Shown: in pieces, positions 24,881 to 32,831 of the stretch
Layout: each line of letters begins with the position of its first letter
Position numbering within the stretch: the stretch's first letter is position 1
Assembly (NCBI RefSeq): GCF_900114035.1
Contig: NZ_FORP01000028.1
Span: 1-64,000, forward strand
Source of the DNA: Amycolatopsis sacchari
GTDB lineage: Bacteria > Actinomycetota > Actinomycetes > Mycobacteriales > Pseudonocardiaceae
Direction: 5' to 3'
DNA: 64,000 bases
Program-made: the position numbers and the translations under genes
Notes under the pieces: generated by a model
What the model was told of the DNA's origin: nothing
The model's database searches: none
The model's input: the letters and a program-made list of their open reading frames with translations, nothing else

Positions 24881-26011
24881 GTGACCATTCGTTCCCCCAA
24901 GTGGGCCCGCGCGGCGGCGGGCCGGGCTCTGATCGCGCTGGTCCTCGTCGGCGGGCTGGTGGCCGGTGGCTGGTTGCTCGCGCGGGCGCCCGAGCGGCCG
25001 CCGGTGCCGCTGCCCGCGGCCGCGGCCCAGCCGGAGGGCAACGCGGCGACGGCGGCTGGTCCTTCCGTGCTGGAGGTGAGCGCGCCCGTGCAGGCGCAGG
25101 CCCCCCAGCAGCAGGGGCCCAGCGAGCTGGAGAAGTGGGCGGCGGGGTTGAGCGGGGCACTGGACATCCCGGAGCGCGCGTTGCTCGGCTACGCCAACGG
25201 TGAGCTCACGCTCCGCAGGGAACAGCCGGCGTGCCACCTGTCCTGGGTCACACTGGCGGGGATAGGCAAGGCCAGTTCCGATCACGGACGGTACGGGGGC
25301 AACGGGCTCGACGCCGCCGGGGCGCAGACGCGAGCGCTCGGCGCCGTGCCGCTGCAGGGCGCGGCCGGGGAGGCGGCGAGCGAGCAGCGCAGCGGGCCGA
25401 TGCAGCTGACGCGGCAGGAGTGGCAGCGCGCGGGCGCCGGCGGGAACATCCAGGACATCGACGACGCGGCGGTGGCGGCCGGGCGCGTGCTGTGTGCGGG
25501 CGGACGTGACCTCCAGGCCGGGCTCGGCTGGTGGAAGGCGATCGAGAACTACCGCGATTCGGCGCTGTTCCGGCAGCAGGTGCTGGGCAACGCGCAGCTG
25601 TACGCGACGCTGTCGCTGGCGCCGCAGACGGCTTCGGCGCCGTCGGTGCGTGCCGTGCGGTTCGCGCTCGACCAGCTCGGCCTGCCCTACGTGTGGGGCG
25701 GCAACGGGCCGGACGCGGGTGCGGCGGGGTTCGACTGCTCGGGGCTGACGAAGGCGGCCTACGACTCGGCGGGCGTGGCGCTGCCGCGCACGGCGGATTC
25801 GCAGTTCCGCGCGGAACCGCCGGTGGCGGGGGAACCGAGGATGGGTGACCTGGTGTTCTACGGCAGCCCGTCGACGCGCATCCACCACGTGGGGTTGTAC
25901 CTGGGCAACGGCTTGATGATCAACGCGCCGACCGAGGGCATGGCCGTGCAGATCGCGACGTACCACGTCGCCGGGGACGACTACGCCGGCGCCGGACGTC
26001 CGTCTATTTAG
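24881..26011 (+). CDS. Secreted NlpC/P60 peptidase with degenerate transglycosylase domain
   Basis: This 376-residue cell-wall protein has an N-terminal membrane anchor or signal segment (residues 13-35) and an Ala/Pro/Gln-rich linker. A goose-lysozyme/SLT-like domain follows (about 85-240: CHLSWVTLAGIGKASSDHG, GPMQLTRQEWQ), then an NlpC/P60 endopeptidase (GAAGFDCSGLTKAAYDSAG with the catalytic Cys, HHVGLYLGNGLMINAP with the catalytic His). In the transglycosylase part the usual GRVESxHG reads GKASSDHG, so the catalytic Glu is replaced by Ser; that domain probably only binds peptidoglycan. It is divergent from birA with 70 bp between. Confidence 0.85.
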   Translation: MTIRSPKWARAAAGRALIALVLVGGLVAGGWLLARAPERPPVPLPAAAAQPEGNAATAAGPSVLEVSAPVQAQAPQQQGPSELEKWAAGLSGALDIPERALLGYANGELTLRREQPACHLSWVTLAGIGKASSDHGRYGGNGLDAAGAQTRALGAVPLQGAAGEAASEQRSGPMQLTRQEWQRAGAGGNIQDIDDAAVAAGRVLCAGGRDLQAGLGWWKAIENYRDSALFRQQVLGNAQLYATLSLAPQTASAPSVRAVRFALDQLGLPYVWGGNGPDAGAAGFDCSGLTKAAYDSAGVALPRTADSQFRAEPPVAGEPRMGDLVFYGSPSTRIHHVGLYLGNGLMINAPTEGMAVQIATYHVAGDDYAGAGRPSI

Positions 26012-26072
26012 GACACAGCGGCGGCGGTGGGCGGTGGCGCCAGCCCGGTCCGGCGTCGCATCCGGACCTGCA

Positions 26073-26159
26073 CTGGCCACCTTCGACGACCTCTCGGCTC
26101 CGCGCATCGTCGCCTCGGTCAACGACCACGACGCGCGGATCGCCAAGGTGGCCGGCTAT
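26073..26159 (+). pseudogene. Cupin gene remnant
   Basis: A short forward reading frame gives ALATFDDLSAPRIVASVNDH followed by DARIAKVAGY. This is the N-terminal block of small cupins (F..f..W.PrIvA.vNd.dvriaKv.Ge), which normally continues with the FVWH metal-binding strand. Here it stops at the end of the amidohydrolase gene. The upstream start is also lost. Only about 30 residues of the family are recognisable, so this is a low-confidence relic. Confidence 0.4.
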
Positions 26160-27196
26160 CGGGGGTCCCGCCGGGGCGGGATGCGGAACAGCCGTTCGGC
26201 GTTGGCGTGGCTGATCAGCGCGCGTTGCTCGTCGGTGAGGTCGGCCGCGGCCAGGAAGCCCGTCGCGACTTCGCTGTCTTCGTACGGGTAGTCGATCGCG
26301 AACATGAGCCGTTCCGCGCCGACCTTCCGCAGGGCGTACTCGAACACGTCCTGGTCGTACATCCCGCTGGTCGTGAGAGTGAAGTTGCGCAGGACGTACT
26401 CGCTGGGCTTGAGCTCCAGCTTCACCATGCCGAGCAGGTCGCCCGCCCAGCGGTAGGTCTTCTCGTAGATGTTGTCCAGCCGCCAGAGCCAGAACGGCAG
26501 CCCTTCCCCCAGATGCCCGAGGACGATCTTCAGGCCGGGGTGGCGATCGAGCGCGCCGCTCAGGATGAGCCGGACCGCGTGGGTGCCCGCCTCGGCCTGG
26601 AACCCCCACAGCGCCGCCACCATGCCGTAGTCCCGGAACGGCGCCATCATCTGCGGGCTGGGCGAGCGCGGGTGCAGGTACAGCGTGGCGTCCTGCTCGG
26701 TCAGTGCCGCGAGCACCGGCTCCATCTCCGGCTCGTCCAGGTAGTGGCCGCCCGTGTGGGATCCGATGAGGATCCCGCCGAACCCCGGCATGCCCATCAC
26801 CCGGCGCACCTCGGCCGCCGCAGCCTCGGGATCCTGCGGCGCCACCGCACCGAGTCCCGCGAAGCGCCCGGGGTGCCGGCGGATCAGGTCGGCGAGCGTG
26901 TCGTTCATCTCCCGTGCGAGCGACGTCGCGCGGGCGGCATCGGCGTACAGCTGCACGCCGGGCGGGTTGAGGCTCAGCACCGACAGGTCGACGCCCGCCG
27001 CGTCCATCTCGGCCAGCCGCGTGGGAACGTCACTGAGCCGGGGACGCATCACCGGGTCACGCGGGAAGTTCACCACGAACGCCTGCTCGGGCTCCTCCCC
27101 CGGAGCCACCGCGAGGTTCTCGATCTCGTCCCAGAAGCGCCCGGTCGCGAAATGTTCCTTGACCGCGATCAGCCGGTGCGCGCCCGTGCCGGTCAC
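26156..27196 (-). CDS. Amidohydrolase 2 family protein (ACMSD/resorcylate decarboxylase-like)
   Basis: This 346-residue TIM-barrel metal enzyme matches the amidohydrolase-2 family, which includes aminocarboxymuconate semialdehyde and gamma-resorcylate decarboxylases. Metal-ligand candidates: Glu-His near the start (AVKEHFAT), TLYLHPRSPSPQ, KIVLGHLGEGLPFW and MFAIDYPYED. The usual N-terminal His-x-His is replaced by Glu-x-x-like spacing, typical of resorcylate-type members. Its start overlaps the SDR gene by 4 bp, so both belong to one operon. Aromatic carboxylate decarboxylation or lactone hydrolysis is likely; the substrate is unknown. Confidence 0.8.
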   Translation of the reverse strand: MTGTGAHRLIAVKEHFATGRFWDEIENLAVAPGEEPEQAFVVNFPRDPVMRPRLSDVPTRLAEMDAAGVDLSVLSLNPPGVQLYADAARATSLAREMNDTLADLIRRHPGRFAGLGAVAPQDPEAAAAEVRRVMGMPGFGGILIGSHTGGHYLDEPEMEPVLAALTEQDATLYLHPRSPSPQMMAPFRDYGMVAALWGFQAEAGTHAVRLILSGALDRHPGLKIVLGHLGEGLPFWLWRLDNIYEKTYRWAGDLLGMVKLELKPSEYVLRNFTLTTSGMYDQDVFEYALRKVGAERLMFAIDYPYEDSEVATGFLAAADLTDEQRALISHANAERLFRIPPRRDPR

Positions 27197-27984
27197 AGCT
27201 TCATCCCGCCGGACGCCTCGATGCGTTCGCCGTTGATCCAGCCGGTGTCGTCGGACAGCAGCGCGGCGACGACCCGGCCGATCTCCTCGGGCTCGGCCGG
27301 GCGGCCGAGGGCGGTGATGGCGCCGACGCGCTTGCGGTACTCCGGGTCGTCGCGGATGACTCCCCCGCTGAAGTCGGTCGCCGTCGCGCCGGGCGCCAGC
27401 GTGTTGACCCTGATGCCGCGTGGGGCGAGCTCCGTGGCGAGATACCTGGTCAGCGGCTCGATCGCGCCCTTGCTCACCGCGTACGCGGCTTTGCCGGGGA
27501 AGACGAAGCGCACGAGCCCCGAAGAGAGGTTCACTATCCGCCCGCCGTCCCGGATCAGCGGGACGAGCTGCTGCGTGACGAAGAAGACACCGCGCACGTT
27601 GACGGCGTACAGCCGGTCGAGATCCTCCACCGTGGTCTCCGCGAACGAGGCGGTGTGCCAGATCCCCGCGTTGTTGACCAGGTAGTCGAACCGGTCGACG
27701 CCCATCGCGGCGAGTTCGGCGCGCACTTGCGCGGCGAAGGAGTCCAGGGTGCCGACTTCGCTCACGTCCACTCGCAGTGCGCTGACGAGCCCACCGTGCT
27801 TACGCGCCTCGGCAGTCACCTCGTCCGCGGCGCCGGCGTCGGAGTTGTAGGTGAAGATGACATCGAGCCCGCGGGCGGCCAGGTTCAGCACCGCCGAGCG
27901 GCCGATACCGCGGCTGCCGCCGGTCACGATCGCCACTCGCCGCGCCGCGTCGCCGCGATCCGTCGACGAACCGGTTTCCGCCAT
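27193..27984 (-). CDS. SDR family oxidoreductase
   Basis: This 263-residue classical short-chain dehydrogenase/reductase has the cofactor motif VTGGSRGIGRSAV, DYLVNNAGIW, a catalytic Ser in IVNLSSGLVRF, YAVSKGA with the catalytic Tyr and Lys, and the C-terminal WINGERIEASGGMKL typical of FabG-like enzymes. An Arg after the Gly motif hints at NADPH. The ATG at 27984 is preferred because AGGAG stands 6 nt before it; the frame extends to 28005. It is the first gene of the two-gene operon with the amidohydrolase. The substrate is unknown. Confidence 0.85.
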   Translation of the reverse strand: MAETGSSTDRGDAARRVAIVTGGSRGIGRSAVLNLAARGLDVIFTYNSDAGAADEVTAEARKHGGLVSALRVDVSEVGTLDSFAAQVRAELAAMGVDRFDYLVNNAGIWHTASFAETTVEDLDRLYAVNVRGVFFVTQQLVPLIRDGGRIVNLSSGLVRFVFPGKAAYAVSKGAIEPLTRYLATELAPRGIRVNTLAPGATATDFSGGVIRDDPEYRKRVGAITALGRPAEPEEIGRVVAALLSDDTGWINGERIEASGGMKL

Positions 27985-28147
27985 GGTTGTCTCCTGTGTT
28001 CGCATCGTCCGTCGACGTTCGTAGATCCACTTGAGACGCTAGGGACGGGACCGCAGGAGGAAGAAGGTCTCGTTGCTCCTAGGGCCGTCAGGACCAGGCA
28101 CCGCCCGTTGACCGACGGCTCGCGTCAGTGCGCTCGCGCGTGGCACC

Positions 28148-29146
28148 GTGGTGGCAGGAGGCGTGGTGGACCCCAGTGACGCGAACACACTCCGCCGCAT
28201 GGCCGGGCTGGCGACCCCGATGGCCCTGCGCGTCGCGGTGACCCTTGGCCTGCCGGACCGGCTCCTCGACGACGCGGCCACCGCCGACCGGCTCGCGGAA
28301 GAGCTCGACGTGTCACCCGTCGCGCTCGACCTGTTGCTGGGCCACCTCGCGACCCTCGGCGTCGTCGAGCGGACATCCGCCGGTTACCGGACCACCGAGT
28401 TCGGCGCGCACCTCTGCGCCGGCGCGGACGGTGGCTTCACGAACCTCCTGCTGCGCCTGGATTCCGCCGCGGGCAGGGCCGAGCTGGCGTTCGTCGAACT
28501 GGCCCACAGCATCGCCACCGGGCAAGCCGCCTACCCGCGCCGCTACGGCCGGGACTTCTGGGCCGACCTCGCCGAACAACCGCACCTGCGCGAGACGTTC
28601 GACCGGCAGATGACCCTGCGGTTCCACGAGCAGATTCCGCAGATCGTCGCCGGTTTCGACTGGTCCCGGTTCACCACGATCGTCGACGTCGGCGGCGGCC
28701 CGGGCACCCTGCTCGCCGCGATCCTGACCGCCCACCCCCGGCTGCGCGGCCACCTGGTCGACGTGACGGCCGACGCCCGGCGCACCCTGAGGCACCTCGA
28801 CGACCGGGCCGAGGTGACCGTGCGCAGCTTCTTCGACCCGCTCCCCGCGGGCGCGGACGCCTACCTGCTGTCCGACATCCTCCACAACTGGGACGACGAG
28901 CACGCCCACCGGATCCTCGCCCGGTGCGCGGAGGCGGCCCGCCCGGCAGGCCGCGTCCTCGTCATCGAACCCGTCGGAGGGCGGGCCGGCACCGACATGG
29001 ACCTGGCCATGCTCGTGATCCACGGCGGCCGCGAACGCCGGGTCGACGAGTTCCGCGAACTCGCCGCACCCCACGGTCTGGTCCTCGACACCGTGACCGA
29101 CTTGACCGGCCAGCGCTGCCTCCTCGAATTCGCCTCAGCCGGATGA
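28148..29146 (+). CDS. O-methyltransferase (acetylserotonin/hydroxyindole type)
   Basis: This 332-residue SAM-dependent enzyme has an N-terminal winged-helix dimerisation domain (MALRVAVTLGLPDRLLDDAA, LLLGHLATLGVVERTSAGY). Its C-terminal Rossmann domain shows TTIVDVGGGPGTLLAAILTA, the catalytic region LSDILHNWDDEHAHRILARC, and RVLVIEPV. This layout is shared with antibiotic O-methyltransferases such as those acting on polyketide hydroxyls. No biosynthetic partner adjoins. It converges on the TetR gene, and the stops overlap by 12 bp. A start at the internal GTG about seven codons later is possible. Confidence 0.82.
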   Translation: MVAGGVVDPSDANTLRRMAGLATPMALRVAVTLGLPDRLLDDAATADRLAEELDVSPVALDLLLGHLATLGVVERTSAGYRTTEFGAHLCAGADGGFTNLLLRLDSAAGRAELAFVELAHSIATGQAAYPRRYGRDFWADLAEQPHLRETFDRQMTLRFHEQIPQIVAGFDWSRFTTIVDVGGGPGTLLAAILTAHPRLRGHLVDVTADARRTLRHLDDRAEVTVRSFFDPLPAGADAYLLSDILHNWDDEHAHRILARCAEAARPAGRVLVIEPVGGRAGTDMDLAMLVIHGGRERRVDEFRELAAPHGLVLDTVTDLTGQRCLLEFASAG

Positions 29147-29704
29147 GGCGGCGGACAGCGCCCGCAGGTCGTCGAAGGCCTGCGACAGGTGCTCGTACAC
29201 GCTCTGCGAGGGGTCGTCGATCCACGCCTGCAGCGCGTGGTGGAAGGCGGCCCAGCCGGTCTGCGCGGCCAGGTCGGCCAACCGGTCGGCGACGCCGCGC
29301 TGCCGCAACGCCTCCGCGCAGGCCTCGGTGAGCGAGGCGTTCTTGGCCAGCTCGCGTTCCCGCAGCGCGGGCGTCGCGGCGATGATCTCCAGCCGCGGTT
29401 CGGTGTACGGGCGGCTGGCTTCGAGGATCCGCGCGGCCTTCCGGAAGGCGTAGAACAGCACGTCGAACGGCGGCAGGCCGCCGGGCGCTTCGGCCACCGA
29501 CTGCGTCAGCTCGGCTCGCAGGTCGGCCTCGCCGTCGAAGAGCACCTCGCGCTTGTCGGGGAAGTGCCGGAAGAAGGTGCGCTCGTTGACGCCCGCCCTC
29601 GCGGCGATCTCCGCCGTGGTGGTGCCGTCGAACCCGCGTTCCCGGTACAGCTCCAGCGCGGCCTGCCGCAGCCGCTGCCGTGCTTCTGCTCCGCTTCTGG
29701 GCAC
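29135..29704 (-). CDS. TetR family transcriptional regulator
   Basis: This 189-residue repressor has an N-terminal helix-turn-helix (RLRQAALELYRERGFDGTTT, AEIAARAGVNERTFFRHFPD) and a C-terminal ligand and dimer domain. It is divergent from the epimerase/hydratase genes, and the 113-bp space between them holds three copies of the palindrome GCCAGTSACTGGC, surely its operators. It probably represses both itself and the 29818-31625 operon, released by a small hydrophobic ligand. The GTG start at 29704 with a -10 box 6 nt upstream predicts a leaderless mRNA. Confidence 0.85.
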   Translation of the reverse strand: MPRSGAEARQRLRQAALELYRERGFDGTTTAEIAARAGVNERTFFRHFPDKREVLFDGEADLRAELTQSVAEAPGGLPPFDVLFYAFRKAARILEASRPYTEPRLEIIAATPALRERELAKNASLTEACAEALRQRGVADRLADLAAQTGWAAFHHALQAWIDDPSQSVYEHLSQAFDDLRALSAASSG

Positions 29705-29710
29705 CTCCGC

Positions 29711-29716
29711 AGCTTA
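29711..29716 (-). promoter_or_regulatory. -10 box for a leaderless transcript (TetR gene)
   Basis: On the minus strand TAAGCT is followed by 6 nt and the GTG start at 29704. The first operator (29727-29739) lies just upstream, in a position to block polymerase. Confidence 0.5.
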
Positions 29717-29726
29717 CCCGCGTTGC

Positions 29727-29797
29727 GCCAGTGACTGGCCTCACGTTGCGCCAGTCACTGGCGCTACGCGTAGAGTCCGTTAGTGCCAGTCACTGGC
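29727..29797. promoter_or_regulatory. Three TetR operator palindromes
   Basis: GCCAGTGACTGGC at 29727-29739 and GCCAGTCACTGGC at 29750-29762 and 29785-29797 are perfect 13-bp palindromes around one central base. Centre spacings are 23 and 35 bp. The second sits at a TTGCGC -35-like box and the third follows a TAGAGT box (29771-29776) for the rightward operon. Confidence 0.8.
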
Positions 29798-29817
29798 GTT
29801 ACAGGAAAGGCTCACCC

Positions 29818-30765
29818 ATGCACCTCTTCGTCACCGGCGGGACCGGCCAGACCGGGCCGGCCGTCGTCGCGGAACTCGTCGCGGCCGGGCACACCGTCAC
29901 CGGCCTGGCCCGCTCGACCGCCGCCGCCGCGCGGCTGGAGTCACTCGGCGCGAAAGCACACCGCGGCTCCTTGGAAGACCTCGACAGCCTGCGGGCCGGC
30001 GCGGAAAACGCCGACGGCGTCCTGCACATGGCCTACGGCGGCGATTTCGCCGATCCGGACGACCTCATCCGTCGCGACCGCGCGGCGATCGAGGCGCTCG
30101 GGCAGGCTCTGGCCGGGACCGGCAAGCCACTCGTGAGCACCTCGGGCACGTTGGTCATGCGGCCGGGACGGGTCGCCACCGAGCAGGACGCGCCGGATCC
30201 CGGTTCGGTCGCCGCCTTCCGCATCGCGGGTGAGCGGGCGTGCCTGGACTTCGCCGAGCGGGGCGTCCGGGCGAGCGTCGTGCGGCTCGCGCCCACCGTG
30301 CACGGCCCGAGCGACCACGGGTTCGTCCCGGCCCTGATCGCGGCGGCGCGGCGAGCGGGCGTCTCGGCCTACCTCGGGGACGGCACCAACCGCTGGCCCG
30401 CGGTCCACCGCTTCGACGCGGCGCGTCTTTTCCGCCTGGCACTGGAGAAAGCGCCCGCCGGGAGCGTGTTGCACGGGGTCGCGGAAAGCGCTGTCACGGT
30501 CAGGAGCATTGCCGAGCGGATCGGGCGAGTGCTCGGCGTCCCCACCGTTTCACTGACCCTCGATGAGGCCGCCAAACACCTCGGAAACCCTTTCCTCGCC
30601 AGGTTCTTCTCCCTCGACGTGCCCGTTTCGAGCGAGCACACCCGGGCGTTGCTGGGCTGGACGCCGGAGCACAAGGGGTTGCTGGAGGACCTGGAAACCG
30701 GCGACTACTTCACACCGGAAGCCAGCCGCCGCGCCGAGGAGATCTGGCTCGCCCACAGCAACTGA
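29818..30765 (+). CDS. NAD(P)-dependent epimerase/reductase (extended SDR)
   Basis: This 315-residue protein has the Rossmann start MHLFVTGGTGQTGPAVVAEL and the extended-SDR pattern ADGVLHMAYGG, VVRLAPTVHGPSDHGFVPAL, WPAVHRFDAARLFRLALE. The Tyr-x-x-x-Lys of true epimerases is not clear (the region reads RIAGERACLDFA), so this is an atypical member, possibly an oxidoreductase acting on a small carbonyl. It is the first gene of the TetR-controlled operon; AGGAAAGG precedes the ATG. The enoyl-CoA hydratase-like gene follows by 17 bp. Confidence 0.8.
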   Translation: MHLFVTGGTGQTGPAVVAELVAAGHTVTGLARSTAAAARLESLGAKAHRGSLEDLDSLRAGAENADGVLHMAYGGDFADPDDLIRRDRAAIEALGQALAGTGKPLVSTSGTLVMRPGRVATEQDAPDPGSVAAFRIAGERACLDFAERGVRASVVRLAPTVHGPSDHGFVPALIAAARRAGVSAYLGDGTNRWPAVHRFDAARLFRLALEKAPAGSVLHGVAESAVTVRSIAERIGRVLGVPTVSLTLDEAAKHLGNPFLARFFSLDVPVSSEHTRALLGWTPEHKGLLEDLETGDYFTPEASRRAEEIWLAHSN

Positions 30766-30782
30766 CGCACGAGAGGAAAGCC

Positions 30783-31625
30783 ATGCCCATCGAAGACCTG
30801 CGTCCCACCGTCGACTGGGACAAGTACCGGACGCTCACGCTGGAGCGGCGCGACAACGGGGTCCTGCTCGTCACGATCGCCGCGCCCGAGGGACATCCCG
30901 CCCCCACGCTCACGCGCCGCCACACCGAGATCAGCTGCCTCTGGCGGGATTTCGCCGACGACCCCGCACTGCGGGTCGCGGTCATCACCGGCACCGGGGA
31001 TCACTTCTGGACGGTGGAGGGCGACGAAGGCATCGACGAGATGCGCGAAAACCCCGGCCACTACGGCAATACCGTCAACCTCATCCGCGAGGGCCTGACG
31101 AACGTGCGCGGCATCGTCGACTGCGACAAGCCGATCGTCTCCGCCATCAACGGCGAGGCGATGGGTTCGGGGCTCGCGACGGCACTGCTGGCGGACATCA
31201 GCGTCGCGTCGACGGAGGCGCGCCTGATCGACGGGCACCTCTTGCAGGGCATCGTCGCGGGGGACCATTCGGTGCTGAGCTGGCCGCTGCTGTGCGGGCT
31301 CGCCAAGGCCAAGCTGTACCTGCTCGCCTCGGCGGACCTCACCGGCGAGGTGGCCGAGCGCATCGGCCTCGTGAGTCTCGCGGTCCCGCCCGGCGAGGTG
31401 CTCGGCACCGCACTGGGCATCGCGGACCGGATGGCGGCGGGGCCGCAGCACGCACTGCGGTGGACCAAACGCTCGCTCAACCACTGGCTGCGCACCGCCG
31501 TCCCGGCCTTCGAGGCGTCGCTCGCCTTCGAGGCCTTGAGCTTCTTCGGGCCGGACCTCGCCGAGGCGCTCACCGCTCAGGTCGAGCGACGGCAACCGCG
31601 GTTCGCCGAACCGGCGCACTGGTAA
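30783..31625 (+). CDS. Enoyl-CoA hydratase/isomerase family protein
   Basis: This 280-residue crotonase-fold protein has typical segments: RVAVITGTGDHFWTVEGD, IVDCDKPIVSAINGEAMGSG (oxyanion-hole loop), DISVASTEARLIDGHLLQGI and LTGEVAERIGLVSLAVPP. The Glu residues of standard enoyl-CoA hydratase are not both obvious, so it may be an isomerase or hydrolase of the superfamily. AGGAAAG precedes the ATG. It is co-transcribed with the upstream epimerase-like gene under TetR control. Together they suggest turnover of a small inducing acyl compound. Confidence 0.82.
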   Translation: MPIEDLRPTVDWDKYRTLTLERRDNGVLLVTIAAPEGHPAPTLTRRHTEISCLWRDFADDPALRVAVITGTGDHFWTVEGDEGIDEMRENPGHYGNTVNLIREGLTNVRGIVDCDKPIVSAINGEAMGSGLATALLADISVASTEARLIDGHLLQGIVAGDHSVLSWPLLCGLAKAKLYLLASADLTGEVAERIGLVSLAVPPGEVLGTALGIADRMAAGPQHALRWTKRSLNHWLRTAVPAFEASLAFEALSFFGPDLAEALTAQVERRQPRFAEPAHW

Positions 31626-31631
31626 CCCGCC

Positions 31632-32069
31632 TCACTCCAACCCCTTGAGCGCGCGCAACAGCAACATCGTCAGCGCACGCTCGTCCTCCTCCACCGCCCC
31701 CAGCAGGGCCTCGTCCGCCGCGCGGATCGTCTCGCGGGCCTTTTCCAGCAGTTCGGCCCCGGTGGCCGTCACGTGCAGCTCCGCCGTCCGGCCGCGGCCC
31801 GGCTCGCTGCGTCGTTCGATCGCGCCCAGTGCCTCCAGCTGCGCGAGCGTCGACTGCATGCTCTGGACCGTGACGCCGGCGCGGCGGGCGAGGTCGCTGT
31901 AGGACAGGCCCGGTTGCCCGGCCAGGTGCCCGAGCGCCGAGAGGTGCCGCAGCGACAGCCCGCTGCGCTTGAGGTCGGCGTCGATGCGGTCCCGCAGCCG
32001 CCGTCCGAGCAGGACGAGCAGCATCGCGGGGCTCGACGCGGGTGGTTGCGGCGCGGTCACGTCCCGCAT
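31632..32069 (-). CDS. MarR family transcriptional regulator
   Basis: This 145-residue winged-helix regulator shows the MarR pattern: RHLSALGHLAGQPGLSYSDL, ARRAGVTVQSMQSTLAQLE, LGAIERRSEPGRGRTAELHV (wing) and a C-terminal dimerisation helix. It is divergent from the membrane protein at 32143, with two imperfect palindromes in between. The ATG at 32069 is chosen; a GTG three codons later is possible. It probably represses the adjoining membrane genes and itself. Its stop lies 7 bp from the converging hydratase gene. Confidence 0.85.
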   Translation of the reverse strand: MRDVTAPQPPASSPAMLLVLLGRRLRDRIDADLKRSGLSLRHLSALGHLAGQPGLSYSDLARRAGVTVQSMQSTLAQLEALGAIERRSEPGRGRTAELHVTATGAELLEKARETIRAADEALLGAVEEDERALTMLLLRALKGLE

Positions 32070-32085
32070 CCTCGCAGAGGACCCG

Positions 32086-32127
32086 GTTTCAGGCTCCCTC
32101 AAACTTCGGTTACAGTCAGGCTGAAAC
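32086..32127. promoter_or_regulatory. Two MarR-box-like palindromes
   Basis: GTTTCAGGctcCCTCAAAC (32086-32104) and GTTACAGtcaggCTGAAAC (32109-32127) are inverted repeats with one mismatch each, 23 bp apart centre to centre. They fill most of the 73-bp gap between the MarR gene and the divergent membrane gene. Confidence 0.6.
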
Positions 32128-32142
32128 TCGAAGGAGGAGCCC

Positions 32143-32574
32143 GTGAACAAGGTCCTGCTCTCCATCCACGTCCTCGCGGCGATCGTGTTGATCGGCCCGG
32201 TCACCGTCGCCGCGAGCCTGTTCCCGCGTTACGTGCGGGCGAAGGAACCCGGCGTGCTGCGGGCGTTGCACCGGATCAGCAGCGGGTACGCGGTCGCGGG
32301 CCTCGCGGTGCCGGTGTTCGGGATCGCGCTGGGCGCGCAGATGGGCGTCCTCGGCGACGCGTGGCTCGTGATCTCGATGGCGCTGACCGCGATCGCCGCC
32401 CTGCTGCTCGCCCTCGTGATCGTGCCCGCGCAACGGCGGACGCTCGCCGCGGTGGAACGGGACGAGCAGCCCGGCGGACCCAACCTCGGGATGATCACCG
32501 GCATCTTCGGCCTGCTGTGGGCGGTCGTGGTGGTGCTGATGATCGTGCGGCCCGGCTCCACGACGGGGGTGTGA
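32143..32574 (+). CDS. DUF2269-like integral membrane protein
   Basis: This 143-residue protein has four membrane spans (HVLAAIVLIGPVTVAASLF; YAVAGLAVPVFGIALGAQ; VISMALTAIAALLLALVIVP; ITGIFGLLWAVVVVLMIV). The His in the first span and the overall pattern fit the DUF2269 family, found beside MarR and stress genes. A strong AAGGAGGAG precedes the GTG. Its stop overlaps the start of the next small membrane gene (GTGA), so the two are coupled. Function unknown. Confidence 0.7.
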   Translation: MNKVLLSIHVLAAIVLIGPVTVAASLFPRYVRAKEPGVLRALHRISSGYAVAGLAVPVFGIALGAQMGVLGDAWLVISMALTAIAALLLALVIVPAQRRTLAAVERDEQPGGPNLGMITGIFGLLWAVVVVLMIVRPGSTTGV

Positions 32575-32831
32575 GCGTGCGAACCGTCGCCCTCGTCGAA
32601 GCGCTGAGCCTGCTCGTCCTCCTCGGCAACCTCGCCACCGTCCACGTGCCGCAGGTCGCCGCCATCGTCGGCCCCCTGCACGGCACCGCCTACCTCGCCG
32701 GGATCGCACTCGCCTGCGCGCGTTCGCACGACGTCCGGACGCGGCTGCTCAGCCTGATCCCCGCCGTCGGCGCGTTCCTCGCCTCGCGTGCGATCACGAC
32801 TGCCGAGCGAGAGCAGCGGGCGCGCGCCTGA
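32571..32831 (+). CDS. DUF3817-like small membrane protein
   Basis: This 86-residue protein has three membrane spans; VRTVALVEALSLLVLLGNLA with an intramembrane Glu and VGPLHGTAYLAGIALA match the DUF3817 pattern. The GTG at 32571 overlaps the stop of the preceding gene by 4 bp. Its 3' end overlaps the facing antiporter gene by 38 bp, the longest convergent overlap in the window. It is presumably regulated with the upstream gene by the MarR protein. Confidence 0.65.
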   Translation: MSVRTVALVEALSLLVLLGNLATVHVPQVAAIVGPLHGTAYLAGIALACARSHDVRTRLLSLIPAVGAFLASRAITTAEREQRARA

